Assembly: GCA_031841125.1 (NCBI GenBank)
Contig: CM063107.1
Location: forward strand, 22,214,499 to 22,278,498
Reading direction: 5' to 3'
Source of the DNA: Acanthococcus lagerstroemiae
Taxonomy: Eukaryota; Arthropoda; Insecta; Hemiptera; Eriococcidae
Length of the DNA: 64,000 nt
Shown: in pieces, positions 34,501 to 46,500 of the stretch
How positions within the stretch are numbered: the first letter of the stretch is position 1
How the letters are laid out: every line of letters starts with the position of its first letter
Program-made: the position numbers and the translations under genes
Notes under the pieces: generated by a model
What the model saw: the letters and a program-made list of their open reading frames with translations, nothing else
Databases searched by the model: none
What the model was told of the DNA's origin: nothing

Positions 34501-37500
34501 ATTTTCATCATTTCAATTTTTCTCAACGAATTTCAACCAAAAATCGCTGAATATATGTGGAATTTTGTGAAATCTTTTAATCTGAAAATATATTTGAGAA
34601 AATTTTTATGCTTTCTGGGAGCATTCACTTGATCAACTTTACAGGTGGCTGGAGAGACAATCTAAAACACCCCAAAATGAGATTCATCTGTATATTTAAT
34701 GGTTTGGTGGAGCATAGATCTGGCGATGCTCTCATGCCAAGGTGACTCCCCAGACATCGCACTCTCGGCCCTGGAAACTACCCGCCTTTCGAGTATCGCA
34801 TCAGTGGCCACACCTGTATATTTATGGATTATTGGATTTCCAAGCAAACTAATTCTAGTTGATCTTTCAGCGTTTTCCTGTCTTTCCTCTCAAATTCCTG
34901 TCTCTTTGCAAGAAAAATTCTGGTGCCAGCGGACAGCTTATCATCCGTTTTTCTTTTGTTCTTGAGATTTGCGGACGACCTGACCGAGTTAACTAGGAAT
35001 GCAGAGGAATTTTTTGAGGCTTGCGAGAAGGCAGGGCTGAGCGTCAATACAAGTAAAACTAAAAGCTATTGACGAACGCCCCAGAAGAAGGTGACAATAA
35101 AAAACGAAAAAATCGAATGGGTAAATGAAGCGAACTATCTAGGTCAAATAAATTCTTTCAAAAACGCGAGAGAAAAGGACCTTTCAAATTGTATCACTAG
35201 AGTGGTTGGACGAAATTTTGGAAATTGAAGAGCTTATTCAAAGGCCGCTTCTCGACACCAACTAAGGCTGGGGTCTGGAGGAGTTGTGTGCAGCCAGTAT
35301 TGACATATGGAGCCTAGACATGGGCGTTAACCAAAGCAAAGTAACCCAAAGAGCGATGGAGCGTAGTATGTTGGGCATCAAGGTAAAAGACAAAATCGAA
35401 TCTTCAGGGATTAGGGCGGAAACTGGTTTGGATGATTTAGGGGAAGTGATAGTAAGAAATAAATGGAGGTACGGAGGACACATCTGGAGGCAGGAAGATG
35501 GAAGCTGGGAAAAACGGGTGGAAGGATGGACTCTGTACAATCACAAAAGACAGAGAGGAGAACCCACTACGCGGTGGAGAGACTTGTTTCGAAAGTCGCT
35601 CGGCCCCTTGTGGAGAAGACATAGCTGGGATAGGAAAAATTGGAGGAACAAGGGGAGGCACACGCCCAGAAATGGGCGGGTAAAGCAATCACGAGGGCAA
35701 GGGGAAGACTAGCCCCCTCTGCCGTCCACGACACACCCGAAGACTGCGGCAGAATCCACAGCGATGTATTAGGAAATAAGTGATACCCTGTACAGTGCTG
35801 GTAATAATAATAATAAAAATTGAATTTCTCACCGTTTCTTTCTGACTCGCAACATTGAAAACTGTGACACCACGAATGGTGGAGGCATCCCCGGATTAAG
35901 ATTAAGGCCGCTTACAAGCACCCCCCCCCCTCCACCCACTCATCCAATTAGCCGGAATAATGTTTTCTGTCCAGTAACTTTTTATTTACAGTGCCGTGTC
36001 TGGCTAGTCGCATACGCCAACGTGCCAAAGGCAAAACTGCTCAAAATTCAGTCGCCCCTCAAAATATTTGTAAGTCGAACCGTGGCTGGATGGAGGGGTG
36101 GAAATCAAATAAATAAGAAACACCTGCTTTATGTATTGCTTTTTCTTGTTGATTACATTTTTCCTCATTGATGCGCTCCAATTCTTAAACTGAAGTCGAA
36201 ATATTAAAAAACGAATATGATAACTTTGAAAAAATCTACACCGCCTTCCTCCTCAAGCGACAGAAGTTCCAATTTTAAACTTTAAGACAAACTGACTACC
36301 AAATGAGTTTATGATACAGTTGCCATATTATAGTGACGGACGAAGAAGATTTGACAAAACACAGTCTGGGGCTCCAAATATGGAATGGTATGATAATTTT
36401 GGTTTTACATTTAATTTCAGGAACAGAAACAGGGGAACGAAGAAAATATGTAAAAAGCTATTTGCGGATGTTCGGTTCGATAGGCTGTTGTGAAAATCTG
36501 CGAGGTATCATCACGTTCCCATTGGTTCGTTGCACCGTTTCTCGAAAAGAAGGTCCAGTGAAGAGTGTTACATTAACAAAGCTTTGCAGAAAACCTTATC
36601 TCTCCGAAGAAAAGAAAATAGTTTGGTCAAGTAGGTATTTACTCATTAAGAAAAAACACTTGTTGGACCAGAGCAGATCCATGCCAAATGGCGTACCAGT
36701 TGGCCATCCGTTCGCTGACGAAGCTACTGGTAAGTGAACAACATCGCATCGTTTTTGAAGTAAAATTTGAAAAAAAATGAACTACCTATCTTACGCTTGA
36801 ATATGTGTTATGTTCCAGGTAAAAAGATTGATGAAATTATTCATGCAACGAATCCTAGTTTATGATTTCGAAAGCCAGAAACCACGTCCATTTCTCGCAT
36901 TAAAGGTACTTGATCTGGCAGGGAAAAATATCGTTGCTATTATCTCCATCCGTCCTCATACGAGCATCGCCTTCAGTCGGTTGACTTGGTGTTCATGCGA
37001 TCGCTGAAATCACATTACCTCAACCACATTCGAACTTTTTTGAACGGAAAACGACGAGCAGTTGAAATGGGAGATATTCGCGAGAGTTGTTTGGTAATGC
37101 GTATAAGCACGCTGTACGCCGCTCGGTATGATATATCGCTGAAAATGGTTTCAAAAAACAAAAAAAAGGGGAAAAACTTGAGATAATAAAGGCCAAAACA
37201 GAATAACCTAATAAACACAACAACTAACTTCCAAAGCGAGAACCTATTCCAATTAATGACACAAGACTCACTGATTGGATAGACTACACAATCACAGACA
37301 ACCAATAGGAACACACCAAATAGGTTTACCATACGGTACTACACACCTCTATAAATACAGGACGGCAAAGAGAAACGTGTTATGGTACTCCACTGAAGAT
37401 GGCATAGCAGCCGAAAGCACTCTGGACTACAGAAAGAAGAAATTGTGAATTGACATACCCTAAATACAGAAAAAAGAAAGAGGTCGAGGTAGAAAGCCTG

Positions 37501-40500
37501 AACAGTCGAAGCTATTAACTAGTTCTCCATGTAAAAATAATTTGGCGCGTGAAATCGAAATAGCAGAGGCGAAATTGGCTGCTAAATTTGAGAAAGAAAA
37601 ATCAGGTAATGAATCGAAGAGCAGGAAGGCGCCAAAATTCACATGTCCTACTGTGAAACAAAGACATGGTATTCAAAGACAAAAGCTTAAGCTAGCATAT
37701 CTGTTGCTGTGAAAAAAACGACTCGTACTAGATAATACCGACACTCGGCAATCACCTATTCCTGCCAAAAGAAAGCGATCTCCCACGCGCATGTGACATG
37801 TCATTTAGAAAAAAATGTCTGCGAAGAAAGATGTTATCATCGACGGAGTCGGTGTTTAAAATGATAATGCAGAATGCCGGTACTCTAACAGTTCTTTTCA
37901 AAAATATCTATGCGGTGAAAAGTAGATTTATTGTATCACATCTGCACTATCAACGATGCGCTGGACAAGAACCCGATAAAGAAACATTTATTGTGTGCGA
38001 ATATTGCAACATTTTAAATTGATTGATGTACTTGCTTATTTAAAATAGAAGTTTTCCACTCGAATTTCAACATATTTATCATTTTTTTCCCTCATGTAAA
38101 TGACACGGCGTTCCATTTTGGAGCATTTGTTTTTGATTTCCAACTTTTTTTGGAGAAAATATCTTGTAAGAAAATGGGTCAGCCAATTATCTTAGGGGTA
38201 CAAAGTAGGTAGATTGGGCTATAAGGGACATATTTTTCGAACCAATTTCAACCAGTAGTTTACCTCCTATGTCGCCTAGAAGAGACCCCACTCCGTATTT
38301 GGCGTCGTTTCCTAGATTATGCTGCATCTGAATCTCATACTTTGGTGGACCACATCTAGGGGATAATTCGAAATACTTCTGATGTCCTTTTTAATTAAAA
38401 TGTCTCGTCCGCAATGAATACCAACTCACCTTAGAAATCTATTAACATAATTTTTCAATATGCCGCTATTTCTTCGGTCAAAATTTTTCAGGAAGCACTG
38501 GGCGGCTAAACATCCACTGATGAGAATGAATGAATCAGTATACAAGATAGCTGACCTAGCGAGCATCGAATAAGGGTAACTTATCATCTGAAACAGAAAA
38601 ATGTAGTTTAGTACTTGTTTACTCATCATTTATCAAGTCCTAATAGAAGTATCATAAGTGCTGCTGTACGGGTTTACTGTAATTAGAAAGCATAACAACT
38701 AAATCGTGAACAATGCTTCAAAATTGCGTCTGCTCTATGTCGAGGGACGTTTATCTCATCTCCAACTCCAAGTGCAGATCTAAGTTCTTTATTATCTTTA
38801 TTCTCACATTACCTAGTTAGCAAAAAATTAATATTAGAATACAGTCAAGTGGGGTGTCTTGAAACAGCCGGGTAACTTTTAGAGCGAACTAGTAGACACG
38901 CATATATGAGCTATCTTACTTTCCCATTTAAGCTAATCCCCAAAGCTCTAATCTCACTTATGAGTATATGAGCAGGAAACGGTCAAAATTCATGAATACT
39001 GTGCAAAGTTGGTGCGTTCTAAGTAACACACACACACACACACACACCGCTGTTCCAAGATAACCCAGGTGACGGTACATGGATACGTAAGGAAGCCGAA
39101 TCACTTTCTACCCTCCTCCCCCCCCCCCGTATTAAACGTTTATGGTTGATTCAAAGGAGTCTTCATCCCATTATAATCAAGTTTTCCTCTGATTTTCGGA
39201 TGTGAACTACTGAACTACATTATATATACCTACTTCGTAGACCTTTTCAACGTTTAATAACCTACCTCAGTCATTTGTGTTCTGTTTACATAAGAATAAA
39301 ACAGCAGCTGCATGCACTTGTGTGATAGTAACAGCGCAATGGCGTTTAGTGCTCTTATGCCATGAAGACACGAAACATCATCCGGTGGTGCACTTAAATT
39401 GAACAGAGATCTCAAATTCTTCTTCAGTGAAAACGATTCTAACGCGATATACCAATATTTCGGAACTGAATCTGTGAAAAAACAGAAATTGTTAATTCCC
39501 GTCTTTGAACTTTATTGTATGAAGGGGCATCGATCGAAGAAAAAACGAAAACTGTAAGTCGGTGCCTATACTTATACACAAAATTAGTGGCGTAGCCAGG
39601 ATTTTTCCAGGTGGGTAGCAACATTCTTAGGGGGTACACCTTATATGAACGGTATGTTTTTACATTGACGTATCAGTAGGTACTTATGTTGTGCTTTTCT
39701 ACTTCAATTATGCATCTAATCTCAAGGGGGAATTCATCCCCTAATCCCCCTTGGCTATGCCACTGCACAAAATAACCTCAAACGAAACTGCGGAGTTTGT
39801 CAACGGGAAACAATTCATCAGGAGGAGTTTTAGTTTAAATCACATATTGTGTATGAAAATTAACAAAGATTTAATTAATCCATACAGGCCCGTATTGTTC
39901 TAAAGTCTTTCACACCTCCCCCCTAAGTTGATGATTTGCCTCTCTGTTAAAGAGACTTGGCCATTTTCTTTCTTATTTTGCTTCGTTTTTGTTCTGATTT
40001 AAGAATACACAATTGGTAATGTTGTTCTAAATTCTTCCCCTCCTCTCCCATGGAAAAGGGGTAACGCTAAACAGGCCTTAGTGACGATACTGAAGTGAAA
40101 TTAATGTTGAACGGAACCATGAAGAAGGATCAGTTTAATGCAGAAGTATTCGATCCAAATTTAAAATGAGGATATTTTGGAAGAAAAAGGAAGGTATCAG
40201 GGCAATATATTATGTGATCTTGGCCGTGGCTAGCAGTTTCCGTGGTGGGAGGGAGGGGTATAGATAGTAAAACTGTAGTTTAGAATATAATGGACCCCTC
40301 TCCCTCCTCCAACGCCCAAGAAAAAGTCCTTATTTTACCAAGAGTTTGCCAACTGGTTACTACAATTTGCCTAGAGCCAACATTTAAACAATATTAAGAG
40401 TGTACCTCTCCTCCCCCAAGGGTAATCCGATCTTCATGCTTTCGATATTAAGTTCCTCAGCCTTAGCTCACGTTTTCTTCAGATTATTGCTCAGTAATAC

Positions 40501-43500
40501 GATGCTATCAGCAAACCATAGAGGGCAGCTTGCCCCCCCCCCAAACAAAAAATCGCTGCCGAAGTTGGGAAATTTTAGTAAATGGATCAAAAGTTGGGAA
40601 AATCTAATAAGTCAAAAAAGATTTCAAGGTTTATGTATTTTATTTTTTATTTTTTTAACCAATACAAAAAGTTTTGATACTTGGCAATTTTGAGTTGAAT
40701 CAGTATGATAACTCAACAACCCCCCACCCCCGCCCAGAAAAACTCTCCGCTACGTCTCTGCCTCTATCCCCCCCCCCCTTTCCCTCCTAATTTAGATTTC
40801 CAAAATTTGTTCCAAAACTGCGTTGAACCGGTTCGAGGAAAGTCGGCCTCCTGTGTTACCCCATTTTGAGTTCCAAATTCATCCCCAGTCCTGTCCAATC
40901 TCACATAAGATGCTATTTTCTCATATATTTTATTGAATACTTCCACCATATCTCTACTTATCCCCTGTCTTCTTAATATTCCCTAAACTGTCGCGTGTTT
41001 GACTAAGTCAAATGCTTGATCAAAGTCTACAAACATGAGACCCAGTGGCATAATTGTACTCTCTTGTTTCTTCCAAGATTTGGCTCAATGCGAAAATATG
41101 GTCAGTGGTTGAACAACCCCTCCTAATCATGTCTGCTCCCTTATTTGATTCCAGTCCAAAATTCCATAAATTCTATGATCCTATATTTTCCCGATTATCT
41201 TGCTTTGATGAGAGGCTGATAGGCTTATAACGGTTCACATCACTCCAATCCCCTGTTTTGTAATACAGGGTGTGTCAAAATTGAAGACCTGTTTTTAAAC
41301 GCTTACCATGGGGTAACACTGATGCGTAGGCAATTTTTTCCATGAAAATATTTGGCTATGTATGCCATTTAATAAGCATGGCTCTGTGGTCTGAATAACA
41401 TCGCGGTTTCTGTGTGGAAACGTGAGTTGTGACGACTCAGGGCGCATTTCAAAAACCGTTCAAACTGAGGAGACTCGTTCTCGTTTCTTCTCCAAAGGCA
41501 ATCAAACGGTGGATGGAGAATGTTCGACTCAAGGGCATTACCAGTAACGTTCAGAGAGGGGAGAACAAGCGCGACTGGATTACCTTTGGAGAAGGAACGA
41601 GATAGTGTCTCTTCAGTATGAACGGTTTTTGAAATGCGCGCTGAGTCGCCACAACACTGTTTTTTAGAGTAAACGTTTCCACACAGACACCGCGATGTTC
41701 TCGAGACCACAGAGCAATGCTTACCAAACGGCATACATAGCCGAATATTTTTGTAGAAAAAAATTGCCTACGCATCAGTGTTGCTACATGGTAAGCGTTT
41801 AAATGTTGTGACGACTCAGCGCGCATTTCAAGAACAGGTTAAACTGAAAAGACACGATCTTGTTCTCTCTCCAAAGGTAATCAAGCGGTGGACGGAGAAT
41901 GTTCGACTCAAGGGCATCACAAGTAACGTTCAGAGAGCGGAGAACAAGCGCAGCAGGATTGCCTTTGGAGAAGGAACGAGATCGTGTCTTTTCAGGGTAA
42001 ACTGTTTTCAAAATGCGTGTTGAGTCACCACAGCACTATTTTTTTAGAATAAACGTTTCTACACAGAAACCGCGATATTCTCCAAACCACAGAGCCATGC
42101 TTACTAAATGGCATACATAGCCAAATATTTTCGTTGGAAAAAAATTGCCGAGGCCTCAGTGTGGCCACATGGTAAGCGTTTAAAAACAGGTCAACAATTT
42201 TGACACACCCTGTACAAAATTATTTTCATGTGATGCCATTGTCTTGGAATGAAGCTCGACTGCACGAACTTGCTGAACAAGTTTGCCATGAAAGGTGCAA
42301 GCCCATTTGCCATGATCCTCAATACCTCACTGTCCATTCCATCCGGCCCCGTAGCTTTGCCTTTTTTCGCTGTTCCCAAAGCTTTTTGAACTTCCTTCTT
42401 CATGATTAAAGGCATGCTCTCCTCATTTTCTTCCTCTTCCGAAAATCCCTCTTCTACTTTTCCTTTCTTCCCTCCTCTGTTTGACGTTTCCCCTAGGATT
42501 TATCCCTTTTACTAACGCTGTATAAATCCTTGAAAAATTTCGTTGCTTTCTTAGCTATTTCCTCTCGGCTACGAGCTTTTTCTGGGAATTCCTTGCTTTT
42601 ATAGTTGAAAGTAAATTTTGTCCATTATCTAATAAATCCCCTTGGTCCCCTCGTTTTTGATCTTTGGCATTCCTGGAGTCTAGAGCGAGGTCAACGTTCA
42701 CTCTGGCAAATCTATGACCCGATGAGAACGTAAATATGTTTATGACTTCGTATTTTTCGATAATTCTTAAATAACTGAAAAGAAAATTATCGATGTCGAT
42801 CGTTGTTTGTTGTCTGGAGAATGCTATGTGCATTTCCTTTTTTGTGGTGTGTTTATACAGGTGTTCGTAATCTTTCTAATTTTGCCCCGAGTCAGATTGG
42901 TTAGCCGTTCTCCGTGACTCGGTTACCTTGTAAACCGTCTCGTCATTCAATAAAAATGCTTACAACTCTGAAGTCCCCGAGACTCTTCCAGGGTGAAATT
43001 ACATGTTCTCAAATTATTTGTCATTGCCAGCGCGATTAACACTCCGAGCTGTCTATACTTACCGACACACTGAAGAACCTTTTCGGTCAGTTTATTTTCG
43101 TCCGAAAGTGTCGCAATCGCTGCGACAGCTATCACCAATATAAATCCGAGACTGAAACACATGAACACGAGTTAATTTTACGATGACTATAATTTTTGAA
43201 AGTTTGAGAGTATAGAGTCTGTATTGAACTCGCGGACTCCTTGAGAGGTGGAAAGATTATTTACGACATGTACAGAAATCTTACATCGTAATGGCGGTGG
43301 GTAAGGTTATGCGGTAGGTTCTGCTCTTCGTTTGGCACATGAAGTCCTCCAGGGAGACGTCCTTCTTCAAGCCCGGTATCTCGAGTTTCTGTAGTTGCTT
43401 CACCAGCAATTCTTTTACGTCTTCGTTGGTACAGGTGTGCGGCACACACAGAGCCCAGTACATGCTGGCAAATTTCGGGATCCGATGACCAGGCTGAAAA

Positions 43501-46500
43501 AAGCATATACAAACAAGATCGTATGAATAAGGTTGAAAAGTTAAAACAGATCGAGTAGGTTACAAATTGGCCTAGCCGCACTTCGGATGACAAAAAACGC
43601 CGGTTCAGCGTCCTTGACTCTATTACATCGCTCCATTTTTTGCTGGCAGTCTGCCTCGCCACCTCGTCTCGTGTTCTCTGCCTCCTCAAATGCAAAGCCA
43701 ACCGGTATTCCCCTGATGAACACGTTTTCCGAAGTCCGGCGTTGGCATTAGAATAATTTTTTACGTGTCTACGACGTGTATTCATTAGTCACGGGTTACA
43801 CTTACAGTAGAAGATGGCTCGTGCCTGTGTCTCTGCGCCTGTAACTGTCAATAATCTTGCCCTTCGTCGTTCACTGACCTTTTTCGCTTCGCATGTTTTC
43901 GCTTTCACGCCGTAATTTCGTGTATACAACGCGTTCCAGGAAATTTTTCGCCAATTTATTCGACACGAGCCATTTCCGCGTTCTGACCAATAAACCACAC
44001 CACTGTTCACTTGCACGCAGATTACGAAATCTGTTTAAATTCAATTAATAGCTTATGGCATTGATGCCAAATTCCATAAGAATCGTGTATTTTTGTGACG
44101 AATGCGTGAAATTTAATTTTAAGAAAAGAGCCCGCCCGGCAGCCGCTCTCAGATAGGTCCACACTTGTGGAAGATGATGAGATCAAAATCGGAGTTTAGC
44201 CTAAACTGACCTATGGTCAAAAATGTAAATTAGTGTATACAATTTGAATAATCCACAAGAAAGATTTGAACAATTCGGGCCGTACAGTGCTAGTATCGAC
44301 TACTCTTATCAGCGATCAAAAGGCGAAGTTTTTGACACATGTAGCAAAATGTTGGAATCTATGTATAAAAATAGTGTTAATAGAAAGAAAATTCTTTGTT
44401 CAAACTTTAAATACTTCAAAAACATCTTACTTTTCGAGATATTTCAATTTTATTAAGTATATGTACATTAATGGGGAAGGGCAAACTGACATTAAAAACA
44501 ATTTCAGCGATCTTGAAAACATATTTCTGGTGTGCATATTGTATTTTTCAAAAATCATCTTTCTCCTCCCCGGTTCCACAGTTTTCAACTTGAAGTCAAA
44601 TTGAAACGAAGCAACCTTAAAAACCTAACATTTGATTTGCACACGGTCTCAATTTGGTACCAGAAATGAGCTCAGCGACCTTAAAAACGTATTATTTAAT
44701 ATGCATATTGTATTTTTCAAAAATTTTCATCTTTTCCACCCTTCCCCTTGATGGCACAGTTTTCAACTTGTGGTTAAAGCGATACCAAAAATGAATTCAG
44801 CGACCATAGAAAATTAGACTTTTTCAAATTTCATCAACCCTTTCTTTTCTTTCAAGGCCATAATTTTCATGTTGAGGCAAGGGCGAAACTATAGGTGGGA
44901 GGGGGAGGGAGGTTGACCCCCCCCCCAATAATTTGGTAGACGGCAAATTTTGGAATTGTTTATTTGAATTTTGCATTTCTTATGAATGTTTGTTTGTTTG
45001 CTCGTTATTATTATTATTATTTTTTTTTTCAAATAAAAAATATTTCAATTAAAAAATCAGCAAATTTTTAAATTTTTAATAATCTTGTCAACGAATTTTT
45101 AGTTAAAAAAAAATATTTGTCAGCAAATTTTTCTTCTCCACCTCCCCAAATTGAAGGTCAAATTTCGTTTCTGAAAATGGAGTACCCTGGACTCCTGTCA
45201 GAGACTAGTCAATCAAAAGCTGAAGGCTACAAGCTGAGTGCCGAAGGTCATCTGAAAAGTTGAAACAACGCTAAAATGTGAAAGACATTTCGAAAATCTG
45301 AAAGTCAGTAGCAAACATTGAATTTCGAATTTCAATGACTATTCTGTTTTTACTAGATTCTCTGTTCGACCTAAGGTCTGAAATTTGAGAAAATTGAACA
45401 TTTTGTTAAAATCTGAAAGTTGAAAGCAAAAGATTCATTTTCCAATGTCACAAGCTGAATCCGATAACAAAATGTTCTATCGTTTAATTTATGGGCCTTG
45501 TTCCTGACGAATATCAAAAGGAAATTTAGTCTGGAACAAAAGTCAAAATTCCATGTGTTTTTTCGATAAGAACGAAAGGGATCTGTGGCACGGATTCTCC
45601 CTCATCCGTTCGACCTAAAACTTTGTAGTTTTTTTATTATTATTATTATTATTTTTTTATTGGAACCATTTATTTAGGAGACGAATCAGAAGAAATTCAG
45701 AAAAAAATATCACCAAGAGTAAATAAGGCCACCGTAAAGTGTAAAGGAAGCTGTGTGTTCCTCTCAAGTATTCCTAACATCCTTCCAGCTTACCCTCCAA
45801 GACTAAGGTATGCTCATGTGCGCAAGTGTGAGTACTTGGAAGATAAGTTTCCAATCTACATTTGCAGGGACGATATGGGGAGGGGGTGACACACCTCCAA
45901 TAATTTGGTAGTCGGCTAATTTTGAAACTGTTCATTTGGATTTTTCATTTTCTAAGAACGTTTGTTGTTTTGTTTTTTTTTTCAGTTAAAAATATTTTGA
46001 TTAAAAAATCGGCAACTTTTCAAATTTTCAAAAAATGTGGTCGACGACTGTTTAGTTAAAAAAAAATTTGTCGGCAAATCTTCATTCTCCACACCCCCCC
46101 TCCCCTCCTCAAACTGAAAGTCAAGTTTCGTCTCTGTGTTAAGGTCAAATTTGTGTCAATAATGAATTCAGCACCCTTAAAACCCTACTATTTGTTATGC
46201 TTATTGTATTTTTCAAAAATGTAATCCTCCCCTTCATTTTCTTCCGGTATCCCAATTTATAACTTGGGGTCAAACTGATACAAAAAGTGAATTCAGTGAC
46301 GTTGAAAACCTACTATACATATATTTGATATGCGTGTTGTATTTCTCAAAAATTATTTCTAAATTTCATTCATCAACCGAAATAACCTAGTATTTGATAT
46401 TCACATTGTATTTTTCAAAAATCTCATCTACCCCACCCCCGGCGAACAGTTTTCAAATTGAGGTCAAACTGGTTCCAAAAAAGAATTCAACGCCCTTGAA

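Noticed and set aside
34703..34813. Hammerhead ribozyme in the SINE-like element (CTGATG...CGAAA on the minus strand)
   Set aside because: The core position after CTGATG is C instead of A, and copy 2 at 63290-63401 changes the GAAA context; CTGAAA is better explained as the stem of a conserved hairpin with TTTC.AG.
43261..43785. 174-codon minus-strand frame overlapping an NRF-6-like exon
   Set aside because: It is in a different frame from the exon, which has correct splice phase and conserved cysteines.
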